Source: Bacteroidales bacterium (GTDB taxonomy: Bacteria > Bacteroidota > Bacteroidia > Bacteroidales > P3). From it: a DNA stretch of 64,000 bases. Of this stretch, positions 34,072-43,937 are shown in pieces. The notes beneath the pieces were generated by a model. The model was not told the origin of the DNA. It searched no databases and saw only the letters and a program-made list of their open reading frames with translations. The translations under genes were made by a program, and so were the position numbers. The DNA is taken from the NCBI GenBank assembly GCA_017559135.1, contig JAFYSZ010000006.1, forward strand, positions 248,001 through 312,000, given 5' to 3'. Position 1 is the stretch's first letter; every line of letters begins with the position of its first letter.

Positions 34072-37000
34072 ATGAAAAGATTATTATTCTTTATTTGCAC
34101 TCTATTATGTGCAAACGTGCTTTTGGCACAAACAACGTTTTGGGTCGGAGAATTACAATACGAGGTAACATCAACAAGTTCTGCAGAAGTAGAAGTTAAT
34201 GATGCCTATATTTATATCTCAGTAGCAAATATACCTGAAACAGTTAGTTATGATGGAATAACGTATAGTGTAACCGCAATAGGAGATAATGCTTTTGCGG
34301 GTTGTTATCAATTGTTAAATATCACTATTCCTAATAGTGTTACTACAATTGGCAATTATGCCTTATATGGTTGCAGTAGCTTACAATATATTATTATTCC
34401 TAACAGTATTACTACAATTGGCAATTATGCCTTTGCTAATTGTACTGAATTATTTGTAATAATGAGTTTATCAAACACAGCTCCTACACTTGGTAGTAAT
34501 GTCTTTGATAACACTCCTGAATCTATTGATTTGTATATTCTTTTAGATAGGTATCAAGATTATTATAGCTGGGGATTAAATATGATCTTATTAGATAATG
34601 GAATATGGTATTCTCTCTCTGATAATAATGAGGCTATAGTACATGGCACTTCTACTATTGTTTATGATATTGTTATTCCAGATAGTCTTTCTTGCAATAC
34701 AATATCTTTTCCTGTTACTTCCATTGGAAATAATGCTTTCTATGATTGCAGTAGTTTAACTTCTGTTAGTATTCCTAATAGTGTTACTTCTATTGGATAT
34801 CAAGCATTCTATGGTTGCAGCAGTTTAACTTCTATCAATATTCCTAATAGTGTTACTTCTATTGGAGATTATGCGTTTTATAATTGTAGTAGTTTAGTAG
34901 ACGTATATTTACCATCAAATAATGCAACTATTCCATCAAATGCATTCAGCGGGACAGGAGAAAGTTTTAAAATAGACGATGTGTATTACGGGGTAGGGAA
35001 CACTACATTAACAGTTGGACCATATATTTTTAATAACATAGGTTTTACAAGATTTCATTTAGGTGAAAATATATATGGAATCTCAATAACAGGAGTAGGA
35101 ATAATAGATTGTGAAGAAACTAAAAGTGGTATATTAAATATACCTTCATCAATAACAATAAACGACATTGTATATAGTGTTACTACTATTGAATCAGAAG
35201 CGTTCAAAGATTGTAGTGCTTTAACTTCTGTCAATATTCCTAATAGCATTACTTCTATTGGAAATAGTGCTTTTGAGGATTGCAGTAGTTTAACATCAGT
35301 TACTATTGGTAGTGATGTTGCTTCTATAGGAATTAAAGCATTCAAAGGTTGCAATGGTTTAACAATTCTTAACTTTAATGCTATAAATTGTAATGATTTT
35401 AACATTAATACTGAAAATGAACTTCCTTTTTATAACTGTCCTATCAATACAATAAACATTGGCGATAGTGTACAAAGAATACCTAATTATTTTGCTTATA
35501 GTCATTACTCTTTAGATACTCTTAATATAGGTAATAGTGTTACTTATATTGGAATGTTTGCATTTTATGGTTGCCATAGTTTAAATGTAGTTACTATTCC
35601 AGAGAGTGTAACGACTATAAAGGATGCTGCTTTTGGCAACTGTTCGTTGTATATTCTAAATTTTAATGCAATTAATTGTCAATTTGATTTGTTACAATAT
35701 TTAGTTTTTCCGACCACAATTACAAGTGTTAATATTGGAGAAAATGTTCAACGTATTCCTAATTATTTTCTTCAAGAGACAGAAATATCTTCGATTACTA
35801 TTCCAAATAGTGTAACTGATATTGGAAATTATGCATTTTATAATTGTGGTGATTTAACTTCTGTTACTTGTTTTGCAGATTATCCCCCTTTCTTAGGCAC
35901 AAATGCTTTTGCTAATACGTCATCTAATAAAACACTTAATACTTCTTTTTGTAGTATAGGAAGTTATTCATCATCTTCTTGGAATGATTATTTTGATATA
36001 AAAGTAGAACATGAAGGATTTGAGTATGAAGTAAGTGATAATGAATTTACTATTGTAGGTTGTGATCCAACTTTTACTTCTATTGAAATACCTTCAAATA
36101 TATCAAATGATGGATGCTCTTATACTATAACCTCTATTAAAGATAGTGCATTCTATAATTATAGTAATTTAACATCTGTTACTATTCCTAATTCTATTAC
36201 TTCTATCGGAGATTACGTTTTTTATGGTTGTAATAATTTGACGAATTTAAACTATAATGCTATAAATTGTGAAGATGGTAATTCTTTTACGGGGTGTCCT
36301 ATAACTACAATAAATATTGGTGAAAGTGTTCAAGTAATACCCGAAGATTTCGCCCGTGATTTAAGTGTTTTATTAAGTGTTAATATTGGAGAGAACGTAA
36401 CTTCTATTGGAAGTGGAGCGTTTAATGGTTGTTCTTTCTTACAAAATATTACTTGTTCAGCAACAATTCCACCTATTATCGCTGATAATACAGTGTTTCC
36501 TTATCCTAATACAGCAACATTAACCGTTCCTTGCGGTACGTTGGCGTCTTATTCTGCTTCTACATCTGTATGGAATATGTTCTTTATGAGTAGAATTTTG
36601 GAAGATTGTGACGAAGATTATTCTATTGATGTTACTGTAAATAATAGTACGTATGGAAATGTTGAAATAGTAATTAACAATAATACAGCAACGCTTACAG
36701 CAACCGCGAACAATTGTTATCAATTTGTAAGTTGGAATGACGGAAATACAGATAATCCAAGAGTTGTCAATATTTTAAGCGACACAAGTTTCATTGCAAC
36801 TTTTGAAGAAATAAATTTCAATGCAGAACTTTCTGCAACAATTTGTCAAGGACAAGTTTACAATGAAAATGGATTTAACGTAAGTGAAGCAGGTGTTTAT
36901 ACACAAACTCTTACTTCTATAAACGGTTGCGATAGTATTGTTACGCTTACTTTAAATGTTAATCCTATTTTTGATACAGAACTTTCGGCAACAATTTGTC

Positions 37001-37506
37001 AAGGTCAAGTTTACAATGAAAATGGATTTAACGTAAGTGAAGCAGGTGTTTACACTCAAACATTAACCTCTGTAAACGGTTGCGATAGTATTGTTACACT
37101 TACTTTAAATGTTAATCCTACTTTTGATACTACTATCAATGCAACAATAAATCCGGGAGAAACTTATGCTGAATTTGGTTTCAACGAAAGTGAAGCTGGT
37201 ACTTACGTTCAAAATCTTCAAACAGAGTTTGGTTGCGATAGTACTATTACTTTGATTCTTTCGGTTAATTCTTCTTTATTGGAAGCTGAGTTTGAAGAAA
37301 TTTCTTTCTTCCCTAACCCTACAAACAGCAAAGTTATTTTCAGTCAGATGATAGAAAAGATTGAAGTGATTGACCTAAGTGGAAAGGTTATCTTTACTTT
37401 CAGAAACGAAAGCGAAATAAACATTGAGCAATTGCCTGCGGGAGTTTATTATCTAAGACTAACAAACAACGAAAAGCAAACTTTAAGAAAACTTATAAAG
37501 GAATAA
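34072..37506 (+). CDS. BspA-type leucine-rich-repeat surface protein with T9SS sorting domain (copy 1)
   Basis: 1144 residues. Signal peptide MKRLLFFICTLLCANVLLAQ. Many 23-residue BspA-like leucine-rich repeats (LTSVTIPNSVTSIGxxAFxxCSS) run from about residue 60 to 820. Two nearly identical repeats of about 55 residues starting AELSATICQGQVYNENGF and a third, weaker one follow. A type A T9SS sorting domain (FFPNPTNSKV to the final LRKLIKE) ends the protein. BspA-like proteins act in adhesion to host or community surfaces. The last 103 bases of the gene and the following 43 match the second copy with one difference. Confidence 0.93.
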   Translation: MKRLLFFICTLLCANVLLAQTTFWVGELQYEVTSTSSAEVEVNDAYIYISVANIPETVSYDGITYSVTAIGDNAFAGCYQLLNITIPNSVTTIGNYALYGCSSLQYIIIPNSITTIGNYAFANCTELFVIMSLSNTAPTLGSNVFDNTPESIDLYILLDRYQDYYSWGLNMILLDNGIWYSLSDNNEAIVHGTSTIVYDIVIPDSLSCNTISFPVTSIGNNAFYDCSSLTSVSIPNSVTSIGYQAFYGCSSLTSINIPNSVTSIGDYAFYNCSSLVDVYLPSNNATIPSNAFSGTGESFKIDDVYYGVGNTTLTVGPYIFNNIGFTRFHLGENIYGISITGVGIIDCEETKSGILNIPSSITINDIVYSVTTIESEAFKDCSALTSVNIPNSITSIGNSAFEDCSSLTSVTIGSDVASIGIKAFKGCNGLTILNFNAINCNDFNINTENELPFYNCPINTINIGDSVQRIPNYFAYSHYSLDTLNIGNSVTYIGMFAFYGCHSLNVVTIPESVTTIKDAAFGNCSLYILNFNAINCQFDLLQYLVFPTTITSVNIGENVQRIPNYFLQETEISSITIPNSVTDIGNYAFYNCGDLTSVTCFADYPPFLGTNAFANTSSNKTLNTSFCSIGSYSSSSWNDYFDIKVEHEGFEYEVSDNEFTIVGCDPTFTSIEIPSNISNDGCSYTITSIKDSAFYNYSNLTSVTIPNSITSIGDYVFYGCNNLTNLNYNAINCEDGNSFTGCPITTINIGESVQVIPEDFARDLSVLLSVNIGENVTSIGSGAFNGCSFLQNITCSATIPPIIADNTVFPYPNTATLTVPCGTLASYSASTSVWNMFFMSRILEDCDEDYSIDVTVNNSTYGNVEIVINNNTATLTATANNCYQFVSWNDGNTDNPRVVNILSDTSFIATFEEINFNAELSATICQGQVYNENGFNVSEAGVYTQTLTSINGCDSIVTLTLNVNPIFDTELSATICQGQVYNENGFNVSEAGVYTQTLTSVNGCDSIVTLTLNVNPTFDTTINATINPGETYAEFGFNESEAGTYVQNLQTEFGCDSTITLILSVNSSLLEAEFEEISFFPNPTNSKVIFSQMIEKIEVIDLSGKVIFTFRNESEINIEQLPAGVYYLRLTNNEKQTLRKLIKE

Positions 37507-37522
37507 GAAAATAAATTAAAAA

Positions 37523-37838
37523 CAAAGGTTCCGCTCAATTAAGTGCAGATTTGGTAAAGGTAGGCACTATCACAAGGCTGAAAGTCTCTTATAGACCATC
37601 GTCTTACCTTAGTAAAAAACTCAAAAACGCCAAGTACACGCTTGTTGATCCCGAAATCAAGGGTGTTGTAGAAAGGAGCGTAACCGCACCGCAAGAAACA
37701 AGCGAAACAAACTCCGCTGAACCGCAACAAACTCAACGGAGAGAAAAAAGAAAGTCAAGAAGTAAATATACAAAACATTGCTTTCAAAACCGCAGAGTTA
37801 ATCTGCGGTTTTTTTGTGCTTTAAGAAATTTGTCTTAA
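37523..37838 (+). pseudogene. 5'-truncated HU-like gene fragment
   Basis: The frame encodes SADLVKVGTITRLKVSYRPS, SYLSKKLKNAKYTLVDPEIKGVV and a charged tail. This aligns with the C-terminal half of the HU-like protein at 33250 (FRPSPWLTSKIKGARFNYVDTTIKSIV). The N-terminal HU half is missing: the sequence before 37549 is the shared 3' end of the BspA-like genes. The tail reads through the expected stop, consistent with a frameshift in an A-run near 37750. It is probably a relic of the duplication that produced the second BspA-like gene. Confidence 0.75.
37786..37817 (+). terminator. Terminator after the HU-like fragment
   Basis: 11-bp stem AAAACCGCAGA/TCTGCGGTTTT with a five-base loop and T7 tail; related to the terminator at 33768. 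Confidence 0.8.
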
Positions 37839-37843
37839 CTTTG
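37836..37843 (+). promoter_or_regulatory. TAnnTTTG promoter of the second BspA-like gene
   Basis: TAACTTTG in sequence shared with the promoter at 33817; 55 bases before the ATG at 37899. Confidence 0.65.
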
Positions 37844-37898
37844 TTATCTGAAATTTTATTGAGGAAAAAAATAATTAGAAACATAAAAACAAAAAGAA

Positions 37899-39176
37899 AT
37901 GAAAAGATTATTATTCTTTATTTGCACTCTACTATGTGCAAACGTGCTTTGGGCACAAGATTGGTTTTGGGTTGGAGAATTACAATATGAAGTAACGAAT
38001 TCAACTACAAATCAAGTAAAGGTTTATGCTGCTGATGCATCAATTACAACAGCAAATATTCCTGCAACAGTAACACATTATAATACTACTTATACTGTTA
38101 CTTCAATTGGAAACAATGCGTTCGCTTATTGCAGTAATTTAACTTCTGTTACTATTGGTAATAGCGTTACTTCAATTGGAGAATTTGCGTTCGCTTATTG
38201 CAGTAGTTTAACTTCTGTTACTATTCCTAATAGCGTTACTTATATTGAATTTGGTGCGTTCAGAAATTGCAGTAGTTTAACTTCTGTTACTATTGGTAAT
38301 AGCGTTACTTCTATTGGAGGTTATGCGTTCGCTTATTGCAGTAGTTTAACTTCTATTGATATTCCTAATAGTGTTACTATTATTAGAGATGAAGCGTTCA
38401 GAGATTGCATTAGTTTAACATCTATTACTATTCCTAATAGTGTTACTTCTATTGGAAGTTATGCGTTCTATTATTGCAATAGTTTAACTTCTGTTACTAT
38501 TGGTAATAGTGTTACTTCTATTGGATCTGGAGCGTTCGACTATTGCATTAGTTTAACTTCTGCTACTATTGGTAATAGTGTTACTACTATTGAAGATTGG
38601 GCGTTCTCTAATTGCCGTAGTTTAACTTCTATTGATATTCCTAATAGTGTTACTTCTATTGGAGATTATGCGTTCTTTGATTGCAGTGGTTTAACTTCTG
38701 TTACTTTTGGAGAAAGTTTGGCTGAGATTGGAGAGAATGCTTTTGCAACTTCTTCTTTATTGCAAAACATTACTTGTTTAGCAACAATTCCTCCAACTCT
38801 TCAAGGAAGTAGCGTATTCCCTAATCCTAATACTGCAACATTAACTGTTCCTTGCGGTAGTTTAGATGCTTATTCTGCTCCTACTTCTGTTTGGAATATG
38901 TTATTTACAGACAGAATTGAGGAAGATTGTGGTGGAGAAACTGGTTTGGAAGATTTGAATGCTGTTGAGATTTCTTTCTTCCCTAACCCTACAAACAGCA
39001 AAGTTACTTTCAATCAAGCGATAGAAAGAATAGAACTTATAGACCTTACAGGAAAAACTCTTAGAACTTACGAAAACGAAAGCGAAATAAACATTGAGCA
39101 ATTGCCTGCGGGAGTTTATTATCTAAGACTAACAAACAACGAAAAGCAAACTTTAAGAAAACTTATAAAGGAATAA
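37899..39176 (+). CDS. BspA-type leucine-rich-repeat surface protein with T9SS sorting domain (copy 2)
   Basis: 425 residues, a short paralogue of 34072-37506. Signal peptide MKRLLFFICTLLCANVLWAQ is nearly identical. About ten 23-residue repeats of the form SLTSVTIGNSVTSIGxxAFxxC run from about residue 65 to 300, then an ATIPPTLQGSSVFPNPNTATLTVPCG segment and a type A T9SS sorting domain. It lacks the 55-residue repeats of copy 1. The highly similar DNA of the repeats makes change of repeat number by recombination likely. Confidence 0.93.
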   Translation: MKRLLFFICTLLCANVLWAQDWFWVGELQYEVTNSTTNQVKVYAADASITTANIPATVTHYNTTYTVTSIGNNAFAYCSNLTSVTIGNSVTSIGEFAFAYCSSLTSVTIPNSVTYIEFGAFRNCSSLTSVTIGNSVTSIGGYAFAYCSSLTSIDIPNSVTIIRDEAFRDCISLTSITIPNSVTSIGSYAFYYCNSLTSVTIGNSVTSIGSGAFDYCISLTSATIGNSVTTIEDWAFSNCRSLTSIDIPNSVTSIGDYAFFDCSGLTSVTFGESLAEIGENAFATSSLLQNITCLATIPPTLQGSSVFPNPNTATLTVPCGSLDAYSAPTSVWNMLFTDRIEEDCGGETGLEDLNAVEISFFPNPTNSKVTFNQAIERIELIDLTGKTLRTYENESEINIEQLPAGVYYLRLTNNEKQTLRKLIKE

Positions 39177-39219
39177 GAAAATAAATTAAAAACAAAGGTT
39201 CTGCTCAATTAAGTGCAGA
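39074..39219 (+). repeat. 146-bp 3'-end repeat, matching 37404-37549
   Basis: Both BspA-like gene ends and 43 bases beyond the stop are the same except for one base (C at 37532, T at 39202). Homology stops abruptly at 37550/39220, where one side continues as an HU-like coding fragment and the other completes a terminator hairpin. Confidence 0.9.
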
Positions 39220-39228
39220 ACCTTTTCT
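39194..39228 (+). terminator. Terminator after the second BspA-like gene
   Basis: Perfect 11-bp stem AAAGGTTCTGC/GCAGAACCTTT (39194-39204 with 39215-39225), then T-rich. In the first copy the right arm is lost at the duplication junction, so that hairpin cannot form. Confidence 0.85.
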
Positions 39229-39252
39229 GTCATTATGAAAAAAAATAAAGTA

Positions 39253-40119
39253 TTATTCGTTAAGATAAATTGCTAATCTTTTGCAGTGTTCGCTTGCTCT
39301 TATGCGTTTTAGTGCTCTTTCTTTGATTTGTCTTACTCTTTCGCGAGTTAGGTTTTGTGAAACTGCTATTTCTTCTAATGTCATTCCGTGTGCCATTCCT
39401 ATTCCGAAGAATTGATAGATTATACTGCGTTCTTTTTCGTTTAGTTCTGAAAGAAGCATTGCTATTTCGGTTGATAGGCTTTCTTTCATCATAGAATCGT
39501 CCGTTGCTTTGGCGTCTTCTTCTACGTAAACGTCAATTAAATTCAAGTCTTCGTCTTGTATTAACGGTGCGTCCATAGAAACGGGTTTGTATCCTATGTG
39601 CATTGTTTCTTTTACTTTGTCAAAACTTAAATCCATAAACTCTGCAAGTTCTTCGTCAGAGGGTGTGCGTTCTAACTGTTGCTCTAAGAGTGATGAAGAT
39701 TTCTTTAATTTATTTAAAGCACCAACTTGATTGAGTGGGAGACGAACCATTCTTGATTTTTCGGCAATTGCTTGAAGTATGCTTTGACGAATCCACCACA
39801 CAGCGAATGAAATGAATTTGAATCCTCTTGTTTCATCAAATTTTTGTGCGGCTTTGATAAGTCCAATGTTTCCTTCGTTGATTAGATCCGGTAGACTCAA
39901 TCCTTGATTTTGGTATTGTTTTGCAACGGATACGACAAATCTTAGGTTGGATTTTACTAATTTCTCTAAGGCTATTTGATCTCCTGCTTTTATTCTTTGG
40001 GCTAATTTTACTTCTTCTTCGGGTGAAATTAACTCTTCTTTGCTTATGTCTTGAAGAAATTTGTCTAAACTTCCTATGTTACGATTTGTAATTGATTTTA
40101 TTATTTTTAACTGCCTCAT
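39253..40119 (-). CDS. rpoD: Primary sigma factor (Bacteroidota RpoD/SigA type)
   Basis: 288 residues without region 1.1, the typical short Bacteroidota housekeeping sigma factor. Region 2 includes NLRFVVSVAKQY, DLINEGNIGLIKAAQKFD and FKFISFAVWWIRQSI. Region 4 includes TLEEIAVSQNLTRERVRQIKERALKRI. This protein is expected to read the TAnnTTTG promoters found throughout the window. It is preceded on the minus strand by such a promoter at 40161. Confidence 0.96.
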   Translation of the reverse strand: MRQLKIIKSITNRNIGSLDKFLQDISKEELISPEEEVKLAQRIKAGDQIALEKLVKSNLRFVVSVAKQYQNQGLSLPDLINEGNIGLIKAAQKFDETRGFKFISFAVWWIRQSILQAIAEKSRMVRLPLNQVGALNKLKKSSSLLEQQLERTPSDEELAEFMDLSFDKVKETMHIGYKPVSMDAPLIQDEDLNLIDVYVEEDAKATDDSMMKESLSTEIAMLLSELNEKERSIIYQFFGIGMAHGMTLEEIAVSQNLTRERVRQIKERALKRIRASEHCKRLAIYLNE

Positions 40120-40160
40120 ATCTCTTCCTTTTTTTCTTTAAGCTGGACTTTATCAACGTG

Positions 40161-40168
40161 CAAAGGTA
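40161..40168 (-). promoter_or_regulatory. TAnnTTTG -7 element of rpoD
   Basis: TACCTTTG on the minus strand, 41 bases before the rpoD ATG. Confidence 0.6.
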
Positions 40169-40230
40169 TAATGTAAAACAAATCTCTGCAAGTAGATATT
40201 CTAAAAGTTAATAACCAACTTATTAACAAT

Positions 40231-41313
40231 TTACTTTTTGATTATCTCTGTGTTTCCGTTTTCGTTTAATAGGGTTACGGTTTTTTCTATGGTGTTTTCC
40301 CCTCGTTTTATTTCAACTTTTACTTTGTCGCCGGGGGATAGTTGTGATAATACTTCGTTTAATTCGGAGTAGGTATTAACTTCTTTGTTTTCTATTTTGG
40401 TTATTATATCGCCTGCTTTAATTCCTGCTTTGTATGCTCCTGCATCTTGTATTACTTCTGCGATATAAATTCCTTTTAGGCTGTTTACTCCACGACTTTT
40501 TGCGATGTCAGAATCTGTTTCTGCAAAATGTACGCCTAAGTGTGCTTTTTGTGTTTGTCCGTATTTGATTAAATCTCTTGTAACTTTTTTTACTATATTT
40601 GATGGTATGGCAAATGAATATCCTGTGTAGGTTCCTGTTGAGGAGGCAATTGCTGTGTTGATTCCAATCAGTTCTCCTTTAAGGTTTACTAAGGCTCCGC
40701 CACTATTTCCTTGGTTTACGGCTGCGTCTGTTTGAATAAAACTTTCTATTGGAGTCTCGTGCATTCTGTTTCCCCATATATTTAGATTTCTTGCTTTTGC
40801 TGAAACAATTCCTGCTGTAACAGTAGATGTGAGATTAAAGGGATTGCCAACAGCGAGTACCCATTCCCCAATTTTTACTTCATCACTATTTCCAAATTGT
40901 AAAGGTGTGAGGTTTGTGGTTTCTATTTTGATAACTGCAAGGTCGCAAGCAGGGTCGTTTCCTATAAGGATAGCGTCAAAAATCCTTTTATCGTTTAAGA
41001 TAACTTTGATTTTTTCTGCGTTTTGTACTACGTGGTTGTTGGTGATTATGTAACCATTTTCTTGAATGATTACTCCCGAGCCAGAGGTGTGGTAAACTCT
41101 TTGTTGAATCTGTGGCGGGAGGAAGAAAGAGAAGAAATCGTCATAGTAAATTGATTGTTCTGTTGCTTCACATTGAATATGCACAACAGAATGTATGCTT
41201 TTTTCTGCTGCAAATGTGAAATCGATATTTGGATTGAATTGTGCTTTTGAATTAATACTTGAAATTACTGCAATAAATAGCAGGAAAAAAATCTTGAACT
41301 TTGTGTTTTTCAT
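40231..41313 (-). CDS. Periplasmic trypsin-like serine protease with one PDZ domain (DegP/HtrA family)
   Basis: 360 residues: signal peptide ending NSKAQ, then an S1C protease domain with the triad His94 (TNNHVV), Asp124 (ACDLAVIKI) and Ser204 (GNSGGALV). A single PDZ domain lies around residues 255-345 (GIYIAEVIQDAGAYKAGIKAGDIITKIENKEV). HtrA proteins degrade or refold misfolded envelope proteins. One PDZ domain, as in DegS, is fewer than in DegP itself. No clear TAnnTTTG element was found upstream. Confidence 0.93.
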   Translation of the reverse strand: MKNTKFKIFFLLFIAVISSINSKAQFNPNIDFTFAAEKSIHSVVHIQCEATEQSIYYDDFFSFFLPPQIQQRVYHTSGSGVIIQENGYIITNNHVVQNAEKIKVILNDKRIFDAILIGNDPACDLAVIKIETTNLTPLQFGNSDEVKIGEWVLAVGNPFNLTSTVTAGIVSAKARNLNIWGNRMHETPIESFIQTDAAVNQGNSGGALVNLKGELIGINTAIASSTGTYTGYSFAIPSNIVKKVTRDLIKYGQTQKAHLGVHFAETDSDIAKSRGVNSLKGIYIAEVIQDAGAYKAGIKAGDIITKIENKEVNTYSELNEVLSQLSPGDKVKVEIKRGENTIEKTVTLLNENGNTEIIKK

Positions 41314-41377
41314 ATTTTTTGTTTTTAAATATTAACGTAAATTATTTAAAAAATTGTGCTATTGTCAAAATAATACT

Positions 41378-41385
41378 TAACTTTG
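41378..41385 (+). promoter_or_regulatory. TAnnTTTG -7 element of the manC-fmt run
   Basis: TAACTTTG, 34 bases before the ATG at 41420. It is the only promoter seen for the six tightly spaced genes to 47873. Confidence 0.6.
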
Positions 41386-41419
41386 CAGGTTAATAAGATA
41401 AAGTAAATAAATCTTAGAA

Positions 41420-42508
41420 ATGATAAACAAAGATAACTATTGTATAATAATGGCTGGCGGAATAGGAAGCCGCTTTTGGCCACTCAGTAGGACGAAAAAA
41501 CCAAAGCAATTTATAGATATATTGGGAGTAGGTGAGACTCTTTTGCAAATGACTTTTAAAAGATTTGAATCAATTTGCCCAATTGAAAATATATACATTG
41601 TAACAAGCAGACTATATAAGGATTTGGTTTTGGAACAATTGCCAATGGTAAATCCAGAAAGTATTATCACCGAACCAATAAGAAGAAATACGGCTCCATG
41701 TATTGCATACGCTAATGCGAAGATTAAAAAGAAAAATCCTAACGCAAAGATTGTTGTTGCACCAAGTGATCATCTTATACTCAATCAAGAAGAATTTACA
41801 AAGAAAATAGAATTAGGCTTTTCAATTGTTGAAAAAGAAGATGTATTGATAACGCTCGGTATTGAACCAACTTATCCTAATACGGGATTTGGTTATATTC
41901 AATATACTGATGATGATAAATTGTCTTCGGAAGCAAAGAAAGTGAAGTTATTTACTGAAAAGCCTGAATACGAAATGGCTGTGCAGTTCATAAAAAGTGG
42001 TGATTTCTTATGGAATGCAGGTATTTTTATTTGGTCGTTGAGGAGTATAGAAAACTCAATGATGGAATTTTTGCCCGAAATATATGAGTTGTTTAATCAA
42101 GGCAAGGATTTCTACGACACAGAGGAAGAAGATGATTTTATTGACGTAACTTATTCGGCTTGTCCTTCAATTTCCATAGATTATGGTGTGATGGAAAAAG
42201 CTTCAAATGTATATGTGATACCATCTTCTTTTGGTTGGAGCGATATAGGTACATGGAATGCTTTGTATGAACAAAGAGAAAAAGATGCAGATGCAAATTC
42301 TTTTATAGGAAGAAACGTTATGACATACGAGGTGAATAATTGCTTAATCAATACTCCAAAAGATAAATTAGTAATTCTTCAAGGATTAGATGATTATATC
42401 GTGGTTGATTCTGATGATGTGCTGATGATATGTCATAAAAGCGAGGAACAAAGAATTAAACAATTTGTAACAGATGTTGAAGTAGAAAAAGGAACAGATT
42501 ATTTATAA
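41420..42508 (+). CDS. manC: Mannose-1-phosphate guanylyltransferase
   Basis: Makes GDP-mannose from mannose-1-phosphate and GTP for surface glycans. 362 residues, the short form without the C-terminal isomerase domain. Motifs: [21 protein letters not shown] (nucleotide binding), [29 protein letters not shown] and [14 protein letters not shown]. First gene of a six-gene run; 17 bases before asnS. Confidence 0.95.
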   Translation: MINKDNYCIIMAGGIGSRFWPLSRTKKPKQFIDILGVGETLLQMTFKRFESICPIENIYIVTSRLYKDLVLEQLPMVNPESIITEPIRRNTAPCIAYANAKIKKKNPNAKIVVAPSDHLILNQEEFTKKIELGFSIVEKEDVLITLGIEPTYPNTGFGYIQYTDDDKLSSEAKKVKLFTEKPEYEMAVQFIKSGDFLWNAGIFIWSLRSIENSMMEFLPEIYELFNQGKDFYDTEEEDDFIDVTYSACPSISIDYGVMEKASNVYVIPSSFGWSDIGTWNALYEQREKDADANSFIGRNVMTYEVNNCLINTPKDKLVILQGLDDYIVVDSDDVLMICHKSEEQRIKQFVTDVEVEKGTDYL

Positions 42509-42525
42509 AAACATATATAAAAAGT

Positions 42526-43929
42526 ATGGAAAACATAAAGAGAATAGAAATAGTAGATTTGTTTAAGGAAACAATAAAAGAGACAATTGGTCAAGAAATT
42601 TGCGTAAAAGGTTGGGTGAGAACCAAAAGAGGTAATAAAAGTGTTGCATTTATTGCTTTAAATGACGGATCTACCATAAAGAATATACAAATCGTTGCAG
42701 ATGTAGAAAAATTCTCAGAAGACTTATTAAAAAGAATAACAACAGGAGCGTGTTTAAAGGTAAACGGTCTTTTAGTTGAGTCAATGGGAAAGGGACAAAG
42801 TGTAGAAATTCAAGCAAACAGCATAGAAATTTACGGAGAAGCTGATGTTGAAACTTATCCTTTGCAAAAGAAAGGACATACATTAGAGTTTTTAAGAGAA
42901 ATAGCACACTTACGTCCAAGAACTAATACTTTTTCAGCAGTTTTTAGAGTAAGACACGCAATGGCTTATGCAATTCACAAATATTTCAACGATAGAGGAT
43001 TCTTTTATTGGCATTCACCTCTAATAACTGCAAGTGATTGCGAAGGAGCAGGCGAAATGTTCCAAGTAACTACCTTAGATCTTGAAAATCTTCCAAAGAT
43101 TGATGGAAAAATAGACTATTCACAAGATTTTTATGGCAGACATACATCTCTAACTGTAAGCGGACAATTAGAAGGAGAGTTAGGAGCAATGAGTTTAGGA
43201 AAGATTTATACTTTCGGACCTACATTCCGTGCAGAAAACTCAAACACTCCACGTCACCTTTCAGAGTTTTGGATGATAGAACCCGAAATGGCATTCTATG
43301 AAATCGAAGATAATATGGATTTAGCAGAAGACTTTATTCAATATCTTGTAAGATACGCATTAGAAAACTGCCAAGACGATTTAGAATTCCTTCAATCAAT
43401 GTATGATAAAGAGTTAATGGAACGCCTACGCTTTGTTGTAGATAATAAATTCGTTCGTTTAACATATACCGAAGCCATAGAAATTCTTTCAAAGGCTAAA
43501 CAAAAATTTGAATTCCCTATTCACTGGGGTGTAGACCTACAAAGCGAACACGAAAGATACCTTGTAGAAAAACATTTTAAATCACCTGTAATCCTAACCG
43601 ACTATCCAAAAGAAATAAAAGCCTTTTATATGAAACAAAACGAAGATGGAAAAACCGTAAGAGGTATGGACGTGTTGTTCCCTCTTATTGGAGAAATCAT
43701 AGGAGGCTCACAAAGAGAAGAAAATATGGACAAACTACTTGCGAGAATGGCAGAAGTAGGAATAGAAGCAAAAGATATGGATTGGTATCTTGATACACGT
43801 AGATTCGGATCAGCACCTCACTCAGGATTTGGTTTAGGATTTGAAAGATTATTGCTATTTGTAACAGGAATGAGTAATATCAGAGACGTAATACCATTCC
43901 CTCGTTATCCAAAGAACGCAAATTACTAA
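42526..43929 (+). CDS. asnS: Asparagine-tRNA ligase
   Basis: 467-residue class IIb synthetase. The N-terminal OB-fold anticodon-binding domain ([23 protein letters not shown]) is followed by the catalytic core with motif 2 [24 protein letters not shown] and motif 3 [15 protein letters not shown]. The Asn rather than Asp specificity follows from the [18 protein letters not shown] form and the overall AsnS length. Confidence 0.96.
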   Translation: MENIKRIEIVDLFKETIKETIGQEICVKGWVRTKRGNKSVAFIALNDGSTIKNIQIVADVEKFSEDLLKRITTGACLKVNGLLVESMGKGQSVEIQANSIEIYGEADVETYPLQKKGHTLEFLREIAHLRPRTNTFSAVFRVRHAMAYAIHKYFNDRGFFYWHSPLITASDCEGAGEMFQVTTLDLENLPKIDGKIDYSQDFYGRHTSLTVSGQLEGELGAMSLGKIYTFGPTFRAENSNTPRHLSEFWMIEPEMAFYEIEDNMDLAEDFIQYLVRYALENCQDDLEFLQSMYDKELMERLRFVVDNKFVRLTYTEAIEILSKAKQKFEFPIHWGVDLQSEHERYLVEKHFKSPVILTDYPKEIKAFYMKQNEDGKTVRGMDVLFPLIGEIIGGSQREENMDKLLARMAEVGIEAKDMDWYLDTRRFGSAPHSGFGLGFERLLLFVTGMSNIRDVIPFPRYPKNANY

Positions 43930-43937
43930 TTTACAAG

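Noticed and set aside
38100-38720. Regular DNA repeats of about 69 bases taken for a satellite or CRISPR
   Set aside because: They are the in-frame 23-residue leucine-rich repeats of the BspA-like protein.
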